64,000 nt of DNA from an uncultured Clostridia bacterium (GCA_948777935.1 CAQDYY010000007.1:1-64000); one strand, 5' to 3'. Shown: positions 28,885 through 38,076, numbered from the stretch's first letter. Numbers and translations are program-made. Notes: a model not told the origin generated them from the sequence alone.

Positions 28885-30561
28885 ATGAAATTTGAATCAA
28901 TTACAATTAAAAATTTTAGAAATTTTAAAGATATAGAAATGAATTTAAATAATAAGAATGTATTTTTTGGATTAAATGATGTTGGAAAAACCAATTTTTT
29001 ATATGCACTAAGATATGTTTTTGATAAAGATATAAGAAAACTTAATCTAATAGATTCAGATTATCATAACAAAAATATTAGTGAACCTATACAAATAGTT
29101 ATTAAAGTTGATATTAGTGATGAAAAGTGTGAAGATAATCAAAAATTAAGAGCACATTTAAAAGGAGCAATAATGAGTTCAGACAATAGTGTATATATAA
29201 AATTAGAAGCCATGTATGATAAAAAAGAATTAGTAGGACAACCAATATTATACTGGGGCGGAAATTTAAAAAGTTTACAAGAAATGAAGATGCATGGATA
29301 TTTATATGAGATTGATTATGTTTTTAATGTGTTTTATATAGATGCCTATATTGATATGTACAATTTGTTTAAAAAAAATATTAATATATTAGTTAAAAAT
29401 GAAAATGAACAAGATAAAGATGTACTAGAAAAAATTCAACAATCTGTTACAAACTTAAATAATGAAATATCTACATTGTCAGGAATAAAAAATTTTGAAG
29501 ACAAAATAACACCTGAATATAAAAAGTTTAGAAATGATAGCATTGAAATTACTGTTAAATCTGAAATAGCAGTAAAAGGCTTATATTCTAATTTAATACC
29601 ATATATAAAACAAGAAAATACAACTAACTTGTACCCTACGTCTGGTGAAGGTAGAAAAAAATTATTATCATATTCTATTTTTGATATTATTGCAGATGAA
29701 TCATCAGAAAGAAAAATTAATTTATTTTTAATAGAAGAGCCAGAAAACCATTTGCATAAATCAATGCAAATTGCATTATCACAAATATTATTTACTGATG
29801 AAAAATACAAATATTTATTTGTAACTACGCATTCTCCATTTATATTGTATGAAATGGACAAAGTTAATCTAGTAAGAATCTATAATAAAAATCAAATTGA
29901 TAGTTCAAGTATATTTTATAAAGTACCTAAAGAATATGAGAAATATAAAAAGATATTAAATAGAAGATTATCAGAAGCAATTTTTGCCAATAAAGTTTTA
30001 TTAGTAGAAGGTCCTTCAGAATTGGTGCTTTTTGAAAAAGTATTATTTACATTGCAACCTTTTTATGAATCTGATGGAATATCGATTATAGATACAGGAG
30101 GTATTAAATTTAAAAAATATATAGAAATATTGAAACCATTAAAAATAAAGATATTTGTAAAAACTGATAATGATCTTAGGAGCAACAATCATGGAAAGTA
30201 TAGTGTAGTTGGTTTTAGCAGATGTAATGGCATTATCGATAAAAATATTTTACCAGTTACTCCTATAGAAGGAAAATCTATAAAAGATAAGATAGATTTA
30301 TATATAAAAAATATACAAAAATTAAATGATATAAGAAAGAATTATAATGTTTATTTATCAAAAGTTGATTTAGAAAATGATTTAGATGAAGTATTACATG
30401 ATAAAATAGTGGAATATTTAGGTACAGAAAAGGTAGTTGAATATTTGCAACAATCAAAATTATATAATATTGTAGAACTGATTGAAAAATTAACATATGA
30501 AGATTGCGTAAATATTAAGGAACATTATAACTTTGAATGTTTGAAAGAGGTATTGAAATGA
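28885..30561 (+). CDS. gajA: Gabija GajA: OLD-family ATPase/TOPRIM nuclease
   Basis: A 558-residue OLD-type protein. The N-terminal ABC-like ATPase has FGLNDVGKTNFL (Walker A), the signature-like SGEGRKKLLSYSIF and NLFLIEEPENHLH (Walker B with downstream His). The C-terminal TOPRIM domain starts KVLLVEGPSELVLFEKVL and has KTDNDLR. With the UvrD-like gene next to it this is the Gabija anti-phage pair, in which GajA nicks DNA when nucleotide levels drop. ATG 28885 follows GGGGGAATTGA. The stop overlaps gajB. Confidence 0.9.
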   Translation: MKFESITIKNFRNFKDIEMNLNNKNVFFGLNDVGKTNFLYALRYVFDKDIRKLNLIDSDYHNKNISEPIQIVIKVDISDEKCEDNQKLRAHLKGAIMSSDNSVYIKLEAMYDKKELVGQPILYWGGNLKSLQEMKMHGYLYEIDYVFNVFYIDAYIDMYNLFKKNINILVKNENEQDKDVLEKIQQSVTNLNNEISTLSGIKNFEDKITPEYKKFRNDSIEITVKSEIAVKGLYSNLIPYIKQENTTNLYPTSGEGRKKLLSYSIFDIIADESSERKINLFLIEEPENHLHKSMQIALSQILFTDEKYKYLFVTTHSPFILYEMDKVNLVRIYNKNQIDSSSIFYKVPKEYEKYKKILNRRLSEAIFANKVLLVEGPSELVLFEKVLFTLQPFYESDGISIIDTGGIKFKKYIEILKPLKIKIFVKTDNDLRSNNHGKYSVVGFSRCNGIIDKNILPVTPIEGKSIKDKIDLYIKNIQKLNDIRKNYNVYLSKVDLENDLDEVLHDKIVEYLGTEKVVEYLQQSKLYNIVELIEKLTYEDCVNIKEHYNFECLKEVLK

Positions 30562-32060
30562 ATTTATCACCAATTCAAAATGAGATAATTAATACAAAAG
30601 GAAATTTGGTTGTGATGGCTAGTGCTGGAACTGGAAAAACTCACACTATGGTAAATAAAATTGAAAAGGAAATAGAGGAAAATAAAAGCCATAAAGTAAT
30701 AGCGGCAATTACTTTTACAATCAAAGCAGCAGAAGAAATAAAAGATAGACTTTCTATAGATACATATGAGCATTTTATAGGGACTAACAATAGTTTTGCT
30801 ATAAATGAAATTATAAAACCATTTATGAAAGATATTTATGGCGAAAAGTATAATATTGATATGGATACAGATTATTTAATTAAGATAAAAGATTTCAATG
30901 AAGGACTGAATAGAATAGAAAGTTTTGCAACCCTATGTTCATATAGAGACAACAAAGGAAATTTTATATTTGACTTAGCCAATGAGATAGTGAAGAAATC
31001 TAAAGCATGTCAATTATATTTGAAGTCCAAGTATTTTAAAATTTACATAGATGAGTATCAAGACTGTGATAAAAGTATGCATAATTTCTTTATGTTTTTA
31101 TGTGATAATTTAAAGATTGAAACTTTCATTGTTGGAGATGAAAAACAATCTATATATATGTGGAGAGGAGCATATCCAGAAGCATTTAAAAGTATTAAAA
31201 ATAAGGAGAATTTTAAAAATATATTTATGGGAGATAATTTTCGTTCTTGTAAACAAATACAAAATTACTCTAATTTACTATGTAATGAAACTAGTCATTT
31301 ATATTCTCCGATTGAAAAGTTAGATCAAGTTTTCTTAGTAAATACATCTGAGGAGAATTGGTGTAATGATGTTTTAAAATATGTAGATAAATCGTCAAAC
31401 TGTGCATTATTAAGGTTTAGTAATAATAATGCACAAAATGGTGCAGAAGTATTAAATAATAATGGTATGGATATGGTATATATACCACAAATTCCTATTG
31501 TAGATATAACCACAGAGTCAGCATGGATATACAATACATTAGCAAAAATATTTATTTTAGATAAATATTCTGTATATGATTTGATTTCAGAAATACCAAC
31601 AGAAGAAAGCGTGTCTAGAAGTAAAGTATCAGAAATTAAAAAACATGTAAATAATATAAAGAAAAATTTAAATGATATAAAAGAGTTTACAAAATGTATC
31701 CAAAATTTTGCACAATATTTTGGATATATGACTAAAGACAATCATATTGAAAAATTGTGGAATACTATAAAAGATGAAAAGTTTCATGTTGCTTTTAATA
31801 TGGAAAGTTATAATAATATCTCAATCACATTTCATTCATCTAAAGGATTAGAATTTAATCAAGTTATAATATTTGCTGAAGATTATAGATTACAAGATGA
31901 ATCAAGTATATATAATCATTATGTAGCAACCACAAGAGCGAAGAATAAATTAATAATTGTTAAGTTTAATAATTATAATGCTAATATATTTCAAACAAAT
32001 TTAACACAAATTTTTAAAAAGAAAGAGTTAAATCTAACTGATGTACTAACAGTAGTTTAA
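30558..32060 (+). CDS. gajB: Gabija GajB: UvrD-like helicase
   Basis: A 500-residue superfamily 1 helicase with Walker A ASAGTGKTHT near residue 25, motif II IYIDEYQDCD, motif III VGDEKQSIYMWRGA and motif VI YVATTRAKNKL. The size and pairing match GajB, which binds DNA and activates GajA. ATG 30558 overlaps the gajA stop (ATGA), and AAAGAGG lies within gajA. Just 30 bases after the stop begins a structured repeat (copy A), so gajB is the last gene of the defence block. Confidence 0.9.
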   Translation: MNLSPIQNEIINTKGNLVVMASAGTGKTHTMVNKIEKEIEENKSHKVIAAITFTIKAAEEIKDRLSIDTYEHFIGTNNSFAINEIIKPFMKDIYGEKYNIDMDTDYLIKIKDFNEGLNRIESFATLCSYRDNKGNFIFDLANEIVKKSKACQLYLKSKYFKIYIDEYQDCDKSMHNFFMFLCDNLKIETFIVGDEKQSIYMWRGAYPEAFKSIKNKENFKNIFMGDNFRSCKQIQNYSNLLCNETSHLYSPIEKLDQVFLVNTSEENWCNDVLKYVDKSSNCALLRFSNNNAQNGAEVLNNNGMDMVYIPQIPIVDITTESAWIYNTLAKIFILDKYSVYDLISEIPTEESVSRSKVSEIKKHVNNIKKNLNDIKEFTKCIQNFAQYFGYMTKDNHIEKLWNTIKDEKFHVAFNMESYNNISITFHSSKGLEFNQVIIFAEDYRLQDESSIYNHYVATTRAKNKLIIVKFNNYNANIFQTNLTQIFKKKELNLTDVLTVV

Positions 32061-32090
32061 AATATAATCTATTAGTTTGATTGTTTTACA

Positions 32091-32208
32091 TCTCTCATTA
32101 AAAATGAGGGCAGGAAAGCGAGTATTCACACATCGCCTATACACGTTGAAGGACAAGCCTTCAAGAGTTAATAAAAGAACAAAAATTTTAAGCAAATTTG
32201 ATGTAAAA
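32091..32208 (+). ncRNA. Structured element S, copy A
   Basis: One of four related elements. Order of parts: hairpin CTCATT/AATGAG; GGCAGGAAA; a hairpin with outer pairs GCGA/TCGC; CTATACAC; a perfect hairpin TTGAAGG-ACAAG-CCTTCAA; then GAGTTAATAAAAGAACAAAAATTTT split by short gaps. Copies at 38149, 55135 and 61521 keep the helices while changing their bases (GCGGTAT/ATATCGC in B, GCAT/ATGC in C). That is covariation, so the element most likely acts as RNA or folded single-stranded DNA. Confidence 0.65.
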
Positions 32209-32458
32209 ATTCACCAAATGAACCACTAAAAAATGCCTATTAGAATGATAAAGTTCACTAAATGTACTAAATTTTATAAAAACATAGAGATTAGTTCACC
32301 AAGTGTACTTGTATTTGACTAAAATTTAAAAGAAAAGTATACCGAGTGAACTAAAAATTACTAAAATTAAAATGAGCAAAAGTACACTAAGTGAACCCAT
32401 AAATATAGATTATAAAAATAAATTTAAAAAAATTTTATACAAGTACACTTAGTGTACT
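32209..32458. repeat. Palindrome array P, copy A (six palindromes)
   Basis: Six copies of a 16-17-bp palindrome, consensus AGTTCACYNAGTGWACT, start at 32209, 32252, 32293, 32337, 32381 and 32442. The first five are spaced 41-44 bp apart, about four helical turns. Variation swaps TTCAC/GTGAA and TACAC/GTGTA together, keeping each palindrome nearly symmetrical. They may be operators, recombinase or replication-protein sites, or RNA hairpins. Confidence 0.8.
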
Positions 32459-32490
32459 TACCTAAAAATCAACACTTTATAAATCTTAAT

Positions 32491-32604
32491 AGAAAAAAGG
32501 GAAAAAAACGGGAATTGAACTTTATAGAACAGCATAATATAATCGTATTATCAAAAAATCTAAAACAATTAAGTCAGTCGAAGCTAGCCGACTGGCTTTT
32601 TTTG
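32491..32604 (+). promoter_or_regulatory. Recombinase-module leader with terminator
   Basis: From AGAAAAAAGGG at 32491 to the T-run at 32604 the sequence is almost identical to 63303-63411 in front of the next recombinase module. It ends in a terminator (AGTCAGTCG/CGACTGGCT, 32572-32597). The TATAATATAATCG stretch at 32535-32547 is a likely -10 region. Confidence 0.6.
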
Positions 32605-32645
32605 TTCTCTTTTTTGAAATTTAATTCAAGTTAAGGAGGATTTTT

Positions 32646-32831
32646 ATGTTGTATGAAATCAACTTTGATAATACGAAAAACATCAAACTAAATGAAAATA
32701 TTTTTAATTGCAGTATAAAAATTGCAATACTAAATAAAACATTTAGTGCAAGACTAATTAAAGAAAAGAGATATTTAGAATTAAAACAAAATATTTTACA
32801 AGAATATAATTTAACTCATATAGGTATTTGA
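32646..32831 (+). CDS. Small conserved protein preceding the recombinase (module A)
   Basis: A 61-residue protein nearly identical to 63620-63805 and distantly related to 56183-56359, each lying 65-75 bases before a serine recombinase. The layout (short strand-like N-terminus, IKIAILNKTF, then LIKEKRYLELKQNILQEYN) resembles the small SHOCT-like proteins found ahead of recombinases in clostridial mobile elements. AAGGAGG precedes ATG 32646. A role as recombination directionality or regulatory factor is a guess. Confidence 0.65.
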   Translation: MLYEINFDNTKNIKLNENIFNCSIKIAILNKTFSARLIKEKRYLELKQNILQEYNLTHIGI

Positions 32832-32898
32832 AAAATTTAACTTTTGATGTATAATAAGCACATAAAGATTCTCTAAACTTGAGAAAGGAAGGTTAATT

Positions 32899-34614
32899 TT
32901 GAAAGTACAAGTTATAGAGAAGAAAAAAGGTCGAATTAATAGAACAACAGGAGAAGAAATAAAAGGAAATTTAAGAGTATGTGCCTATGCAAGAGTAAGT
33001 ACAGAAAAAGAGGAGCAAATAAACAGTTATAATTCTCAGTTAAAGTATTATGAAGAAAAAATAAAAGCAAATAGTGATTGGAAATATGTTGGCATTTATG
33101 CAGATGAAGGAATAACTGGAACACTAGACTATAAAAGAGATGGATTTATGAAAATGATGCAAGATGCAACAAATAATAAATTTGATATGATAATTACAAA
33201 ATCAATATCAAGGTTTGGAAGAAATACAGTGGATACTCTAAAATATGTAAGATTGCTAAAAGAAAAAGGAATTGCTATTTACTTTGAAGAAGAAAGAATA
33301 AATACTTTAGAAATATCAGGAGAAATCATGCTAACAGTATTAAGTGCAATGGCACAACAAGAAAGCGAAAATATATCTTCTCATGTAAAATTAGGTCTGC
33401 AAATGAAACAAAAAAGAGGAGAACTAATTGGATATAATGGTTGTTTAGGATATGTATATGATAAAGACACAAAAGAAATATCAATAAATTATGAAGAAGC
33501 AGAAATAGTAAGATATATATTTGAAAGATACTGTCAAGGAGTTGGTTGCACAACTATTGCCAAAGAACTTACAAATATGAAATATAAAACTCCAACAGGC
33601 AAAAAGAAATGGCACGAATCAACAATAAGAGAAATCTTAAAAAATGAAAAATATAAAGGAGATGTATTACAAGGGAAAACATATACAACAGATCCAATCT
33701 CACATAGAAGAGTAGTCAATATGGGAGAAGAAAATCAGTATTATATACAAGAACATCATGAGCCAATAATCTCTGAAAGAATGTTTAATCAAGCACAAGA
33801 AATTCTGCAAAAACGAGGAGGAGTACGAGGCTTAGGAAGAAGAAAAGGAAATTTTAGTAGAAAATATCCTTTTAGCAGTAGATTATATTGTGGTTTTTGT
33901 GGAAGTTTATTAACAAGAAGAAATTGGCACTCAGGAACTAAAAATAGTATAACAGTTTGGCATTGTATGGAATTTGTAAAACATGGAAAAGAAAATTGTC
34001 CACATTGTAAAGCTATGAAAGAAAACATTATAGAAGAAGCATTAGTAAATGCAGTTTATCATAGAGGATATGATGTAAGAGAGCCAGTAGAAGTAAGAAT
34101 AATGGAAGACAGAATTCATATTGTAAGCTACCCAGGACCAGATCGTTCAATAAGCGAAAAATCAATTGAAGATAAAAATATGATAGCAAGAAAATTTAGA
34201 AATCGTAGAATTGGAGAATTTCTAAAAGAATTAAAACTAACAGAAGGTAGAAATACAGGTGTTCCAAAAATAAAAAGAGCATTAAAGAATAATGGTTCAA
34301 AAGAGCCAGAGTTTGAAACAAATGAAACAAGAGATTATTTTATTACAACAATATTTATGCATGATGGATTTGAAAATGAAATAAAAGACCAACCAAGACC
34401 CCACCAAGATACCAACCAAGATACCCACCAAGATGAAATATTAGAATTTTGTAATGAACCTAAAACTACTAAAGAAATCATGGCATATTTAGGTTTAAAA
34501 GATAGAAGAAATTTTTATATAAAATACATGAGACCATTATTAGATAGTGGAAAATTACAGATGACAGTACCAGATAAACCAAACACAAAGAATCAAAAAT
34601 ATATAACAAGGTAA
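32899..34614 (+). CDS. Serine recombinase N-terminal half fused to an AlbA/RecG-like C-terminal half
   Basis: Residues 1-375 are a large serine recombinase: catalytic Ser in YARVSTEKEEQ, resolvase core, recombinase domain and zinc ribbon ending HCMEFVKHGKENCPHCKA. From residue about 377 the sequence switches to the HATPase_c_4-type C-terminal half of a Schlafen/AlbA regulator (EEALVNAVYHRGYDVREPVEV...) plus its own winged helix. Nucleotides 34138-34380 are identical to 51840-52082 in the AlbA gene at 50819. The coiled-coil end of the recombinase is lost. The junction is in frame, giving an uninterrupted 571-codon gene with a TTG start behind GGAAGG. Either a recombination accident or a new hybrid protein. 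Confidence 0.8.
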   Translation: MKVQVIEKKKGRINRTTGEEIKGNLRVCAYARVSTEKEEQINSYNSQLKYYEEKIKANSDWKYVGIYADEGITGTLDYKRDGFMKMMQDATNNKFDMIITKSISRFGRNTVDTLKYVRLLKEKGIAIYFEEERINTLEISGEIMLTVLSAMAQQESENISSHVKLGLQMKQKRGELIGYNGCLGYVYDKDTKEISINYEEAEIVRYIFERYCQGVGCTTIAKELTNMKYKTPTGKKKWHESTIREILKNEKYKGDVLQGKTYTTDPISHRRVVNMGEENQYYIQEHHEPIISERMFNQAQEILQKRGGVRGLGRRKGNFSRKYPFSSRLYCGFCGSLLTRRNWHSGTKNSITVWHCMEFVKHGKENCPHCKAMKENIIEEALVNAVYHRGYDVREPVEVRIMEDRIHIVSYPGPDRSISEKSIEDKNMIARKFRNRRIGEFLKELKLTEGRNTGVPKIKRALKNNGSKEPEFETNETRDYFITTIFMHDGFENEIKDQPRPHQDTNQDTHQDEILEFCNEPKTTKEIMAYLGLKDRRNFYIKYMRPLLDSGKLQMTVPDKPNTKNQKYITR

Positions 34615-34638
34615 ATTGTTATAAGGAGGAGGTAAAAA

Positions 34639-35061
34639 ATGGATTTTGAGGATGAAGAATTTATAAAAAGAGAACAGTCAGATGATTTATTATTTGAAGC
34701 ATATGATGAGCCAATAAAATCAAAAGCAATAAAATTAGCAAAGCAAGCACTAGAAATAAATCCTAATAATATAGATGCATCTACTTTTATGTTATTTCCA
34801 CTTTCTATAATGTATTACAAAAAAGGAGATTATAGAAAATGTAAAAAAATTCTTAAATGGATACAAGAAAATAATGAATATATTTTAGGATATTTGAAAC
34901 AGGAAATTAAGTTTACAAAGGCAAAGATAGATAATATTGAGAATGAAGGAACATATTCATGGGGCTCAGAGGCAGAAGCATACTTAGTAGTTAAAGATTA
35001 TAAATATTTACTAGAAACTGTTCCAGCATTTATAGAATTTGTAGAAAGAGAGAGTAAATAA
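34639..35061 (+). CDS. TPR-like hypothetical protein
   Basis: A 140-residue soluble helical protein. Residues about 20-75 (KAIKLAKQALEINPNNIDASTF...YYKKGDYRKCKKILKWIQENNEYILGYL) read as two tetratricopeptide-like repeats, which usually mediate protein contacts. AGGAGGAGG precedes the ATG. I see no catalytic motif. It follows the chimeric recombinase by 24 bases and may be transcribed with it as cargo. Confidence 0.65.
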   Translation: MDFEDEEFIKREQSDDLLFEAYDEPIKSKAIKLAKQALEINPNNIDASTFMLFPLSIMYYKKGDYRKCKKILKWIQENNEYILGYLKQEIKFTKAKIDNIENEGTYSWGSEAEAYLVVKDYKYLLETVPAFIEFVERESK

Positions 35062-35253
35062 TGGAAGAACAAATTAAATAATTAACATTACTACTATTAT
35101 ACTTGACATCATGGACAGAGAAAGAACCTTATTGAGAATATCAAAGAGCATGGAAAGGATATGATATGGAAGTCATACATTTGATACTGATAATCAAGCA
35201 TTAAAAGATGCAGTTGATAAGACAGTTTATTTTATAAAAGAAATATTTTAAGG
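35061..35253 (+). pseudogene. Remnant of a small protein gene
   Basis: The stretch has no usable ORF but pieces in different frames read as one degraded protein, ending HTFDTDNQALKDAVDKTVYFIKEIF at about 35179-35253 (written here only to show the fragment is coding-like). Stops at 35101 and 35167 break it. Family not recognised. Confidence 0.4.
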
Positions 35254-35263
35254 AGGAAATAAT

Positions 35264-35614
35264 TTGAAGATAGTAAAATCTAATGATGCACAAATAATAA
35301 AAAATAGCAATACAAGTAAATTGTTAGAATATTCAATAAGTTTACATGATAAAGATATTGATTTTTGTATAAATACAATTAATGGAAGGTATCCAGAAAA
35401 GGGCTATTGTACTAATGAAAAATGTAAAGAAATTTGTTATATACTAGAGGGGAAAGGAGCTTTTAATAAAAAAGATGAAAGTATCAATTTTGAACAAGGT
35501 GATGTAATTCTAATAGAAAAAGGAGAAATCTACTATTGGAATGGAAATTGCAAAATAATGATGATATGTACTCCAGCATGGTATAAGGAACAATGCAAGT
35601 TGTTAGATTTATAG
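35264..35614 (+). CDS. Cupin-domain protein
   Basis: A 116-residue single-domain cupin: EICYILEGKGAF and FEQGDVILIEKGEIYYWNG are the two conserved beta-barrel motifs, though the usual metal-binding His residues are largely replaced, so it may bind a ligand without metal. TTG start behind AAGGAGG. It precedes the reductase-like gene by nine bases. Confidence 0.7.
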   Translation: MKIVKSNDAQIIKNSNTSKLLEYSISLHDKDIDFCINTINGRYPEKGYCTNEKCKEICYILEGKGAFNKKDESINFEQGDVILIEKGEIYYWNGNCKIMMICTPAWYKEQCKLLDL

Positions 35615-35623
35615 GAGATGAAT

Positions 35624-36150
35624 ATGAGAAAGATAACAATTGAAATGGCATGCTCTATTAATGGACTAATTGCTACAGAAGATGGGAATGAAGACTTTCT
35701 ATCTTATAGAGGTTGGGAGATAATGCTAGAATTTTTAAAAGAATATGATGTACTTATATGGGGAAGAAAAACTTGGGAAGCTATATTGTCATGGGGAGAG
35801 GACTATCCAAATGATTTAAAAGAAATAGATATAATTATCTTAAGTGAAACAAATAAGCAACAAAATGAATTTTCAAATGTTACATACTGTAGTTCAATAG
35901 AAAATTGCTTAAAGGTATGTGAAAAAAATTGAAATATGAAAAATTATTTATTTCTGGTGGAGCAACTATAAATAATGCTTTTATGGAAAAAGGTATAGTA
36001 GATAATATAATTCTAAACTATAATCCATTTGTATTGAACAAAGGAATACCACTATTTAAAGGAAACTACTTTGAAAACAAACTGAGACTAGAAAAAATAG
36101 TAAAAGAAAAAGAAGATATAGTACAAGTTCATTATAGTGTAATAAAATAA
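35624..36150 (+). pseudogene. RibD C-terminal/dihydrofolate-reductase-like protein with an A-run frameshift
   Basis: The first part (ITIEMACSINGLIATEDG...VLIWGRKTWEAIL) and the second (KLFISGGATINNAFMEKGIVDNIILNYNPFVLNKGIPLF) are the two halves of a RibD_C/DHFR-fold reductase. They lie in different frames joined at an A7 run near 35923-35929: one more A would give an uninterrupted protein of about 175 residues. This is a homopolymer slip, unlike the CGG shifts. It might be corrected by transcript slippage, may be a sequencing error, or the gene may be dead. Confidence 0.65.
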
Positions 36151-36168
36151 AAATATAGGAGAAAATAT

Positions 36169-36618
36169 ATGAACGATATTAAGGTAATTCATGCAAATAA
36201 ATCACACAAAGACTTTTTGATATATGCTAATAGAATTATTAATAATACTAATGAAACAGAGCAAACCAATGGGTTAGAACTAAATATAGATAAAGATTAT
36301 TTTTGTGATAGACCAAAATTTCAATGTCTAGTTGCAGAAATGGATAATAAACCAGTTGGTATGATCTTACATTCATATTTCTATTGGGCAAGTGATGGAG
36401 AAGTATTATGGATTTCACAAATGTTTGTTGAACAAGAATATAGAAAATGTGGTGTATTTTTTAAATTAATAGAGAAATTAAGAGAAGAAAATAAAGATAT
36501 AAAAATAGTATCATGTGCTACTGGAGATGAGAATAAGAGAATGCAAAAAATATTAAAATACTATGGTGGACATGAGATAAATTTAAAATTTTATTATAAA
36601 AAAATGGAGGAAAAGTAA
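36169..36618 (+). CDS. GNAT-family N-acetyltransferase
   Basis: A 149-residue GNAT protein. LWISQMFVEQEYRKCGVFFKLIEKL is the acetyl-CoA-binding strand-loop-helix, slightly degenerate in the glycine loop, and KILKYYGGHEINLKFYYK is the closing motif. AGGAGAAAAT precedes the ATG. The downstream hydrolase starts directly at the next base. Substrate unknown. Confidence 0.75.
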   Translation: MNDIKVIHANKSHKDFLIYANRIINNTNETEQTNGLELNIDKDYFCDRPKFQCLVAEMDNKPVGMILHSYFYWASDGEVLWISQMFVEQEYRKCGVFFKLIEKLREENKDIKIVSCATGDENKRMQKILKYYGGHEINLKFYYKKMEEK

Positions 36619-37170
36619 ATGGAAAATTATTTTATAATACATGGGTCATTTAGTAGCCCATATTCAAATTGGATAGGATGGTTACATGATTTTATAGAAG
36701 ATGAAGGAAAACAAGTATATGTACCAGATTTTCCTATTGGAGTAGGATATCAAAATTATGAGAATTGGGGTAAATTACTTAAATATTATTTGGATTTGGG
36801 ATTAATAAATGAAAATACAACAATAATAGGTCATAGTATTGCACCAGTATTTATATCAAAATTTTTAACTGAAAATAAAGTAAAAGTTAAAAAACTAATA
36901 TTTGTATGTGGATTTAATAACTATTTAGGAATAAACGAAGAATATGATGCAGTAAACAAATCAATGTATTTTGATAACTTAGAAGATGTAAAACAATATG
37001 CAAATGAAATAATATGTTTTTATTCAGATAATGATCCATATGTAAAATATGAAGTGGAAAAGGATTTTGCAGATAAGATTGCAACAGAGCAAATCTTAAT
37101 ACCAAATGCAGGACATATTAATAGTGAAAGTGGATATGATACATTTGAAGATATAGCAAGTTATTTATAG
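36619..37170 (+). CDS. RBBP9/YdeN-like serine hydrolase
   Basis: A 183-residue alpha/beta hydrolase of the RBBP9/YdeN group: FIIHGSFSSPYSNWIGWL at the N-terminus, nucleophile elbow GHSIAP near residues 76-81, acid in SDNDPYV and catalytic His in NAGHINSESGY. Esterase or hydrolase activity on an unknown small substrate. ATGG begins right after the preceding stop, with GGAGGAAAAG inside the GNAT gene, so the two are coupled. Confidence 0.82.
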   Translation: MENYFIIHGSFSSPYSNWIGWLHDFIEDEGKQVYVPDFPIGVGYQNYENWGKLLKYYLDLGLINENTTIIGHSIAPVFISKFLTENKVKVKKLIFVCGFNNYLGINEEYDAVNKSMYFDNLEDVKQYANEIICFYSDNDPYVKYEVEKDFADKIATEQILIPNAGHINSESGYDTFEDIASYL

Positions 37171-37181
37171 TTTAATATAGT

Positions 37182-37208
37182 AAAGCCTTCTTTTGATGGA
37201 AGGCTTTT
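37182..37208 (+). terminator. Rho-independent terminator
   Basis: AAAGCCTTC...GAAGGCTTTT. The sequence after it resembles the spacer after 27103. Confidence 0.8.
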
Positions 37209-37399
37209 AAGCATCTTTATAAAAGATGAAACAAACTCCACACCAAAGTGTGCAACACTAAATGTAAAATTATTATAATATAATTTATCTATAGTATCAA
37301 TAAAATTTTACAAATTTTGCTAAAAACATTGAATGTTACTAAGAAACATGGTACAATACAAATGTTTGCAATACGTAGTAGGTATGATAGGAGGATGTC

Positions 37400-37591
37400 A
37401 TGAAATATTTTATAGCAGATACACATTTTAATCATGAAAATATAATTAAATATTGTAATACACCATTCAAAAATTCAAAAGAAATGAATGAATATATAGT
37501 AAATAAATGGAATTCTGTTGTTACTGAAAATGATCTTATCTATCATTTGGGAGATGTTGGATTTGGTAGTACAGAAGAATTAAAGCATTAA
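37400..37591 (+). pseudogene. Truncated metallophosphoesterase
   Basis: The first 60 residues of a calcineurin-like phosphoesterase (FIADTHFNHENIIKYC with the DxH metal motif, YHLGDVGFG with GDxxx) are intact behind AGGAGG and then run into unrelated sequence at about 37580. A normal member has 150-180 residues. The break is a junction with an AbiEi-like fragment, so the rest was deleted by recombination. Confidence 0.75.
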
Positions 37592-38076
37592 ATAAAAAAG
37601 AAATTTTTAAACTAGACAAAGGGATATATTCAAATAAAAAAATAGTTAGTCCATTAGTAATATACTCAAAGGAATATCCCAATAGTGTTATTACAATGGA
37701 TAGTGCGTATTACTATTATAATTTAACAGATATAATACCAAGTAAAGTGTATTTAGCGACAGATAGAAATACTGATAAAATAAATAATGAGAAAATTGTT
37801 CAGACATTTATGTCAAAGGATATATTGTATAAAGGAAGGATAAACTTGCAAACAAATGATGGAGTAATAAATATTTATGATAGAGAAAGATTATTAATTG
37901 AATTAATAAGAAAAAAGAAGAAAATTCCTTTTTTTGACTATTATAAAGAAATTATATCTAATTACAATTACAGGGCAATTGTAGATGAATTAGATATGTA
38001 TAAAATAGAAGAATATCTATCATTATTTAAAAATGATATGAATTTATCAAATATACTACAAATGGAGGTCTTTTAG
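37583..38076 (+). pseudogene. AbiEi-like antitoxin, N-terminally truncated
   Basis: From ALNKKEIFKLDKGIYSNKK onward the sequence follows an AbiEi-type antitoxin (VTMDSAYYYYNLTD-like strand, IYDRERLLIELIRKKKKIPFFDYYKEII) to a stop at 38074-38076. The winged-helix N-terminus is missing because of the junction with the phosphoesterase; the first ATG is at 37696. It is a second, degraded AbiE locus 10 kb from the intact one. Confidence 0.65.

Noticed and set aside
32091..32208. Guide RNA of a TnpB or IscB element
   Set aside because: No tnpB, iscB or tnpA gene lies next to any of the four copies; the adjacent recombinases are serine enzymes.
32209..32458. CRISPR array
   Set aside because: The repeats are 16-17-bp palindromes with degenerate sequence, the spacers are A/T-rich and partly shared between arrays A and D, and no cas gene is present.
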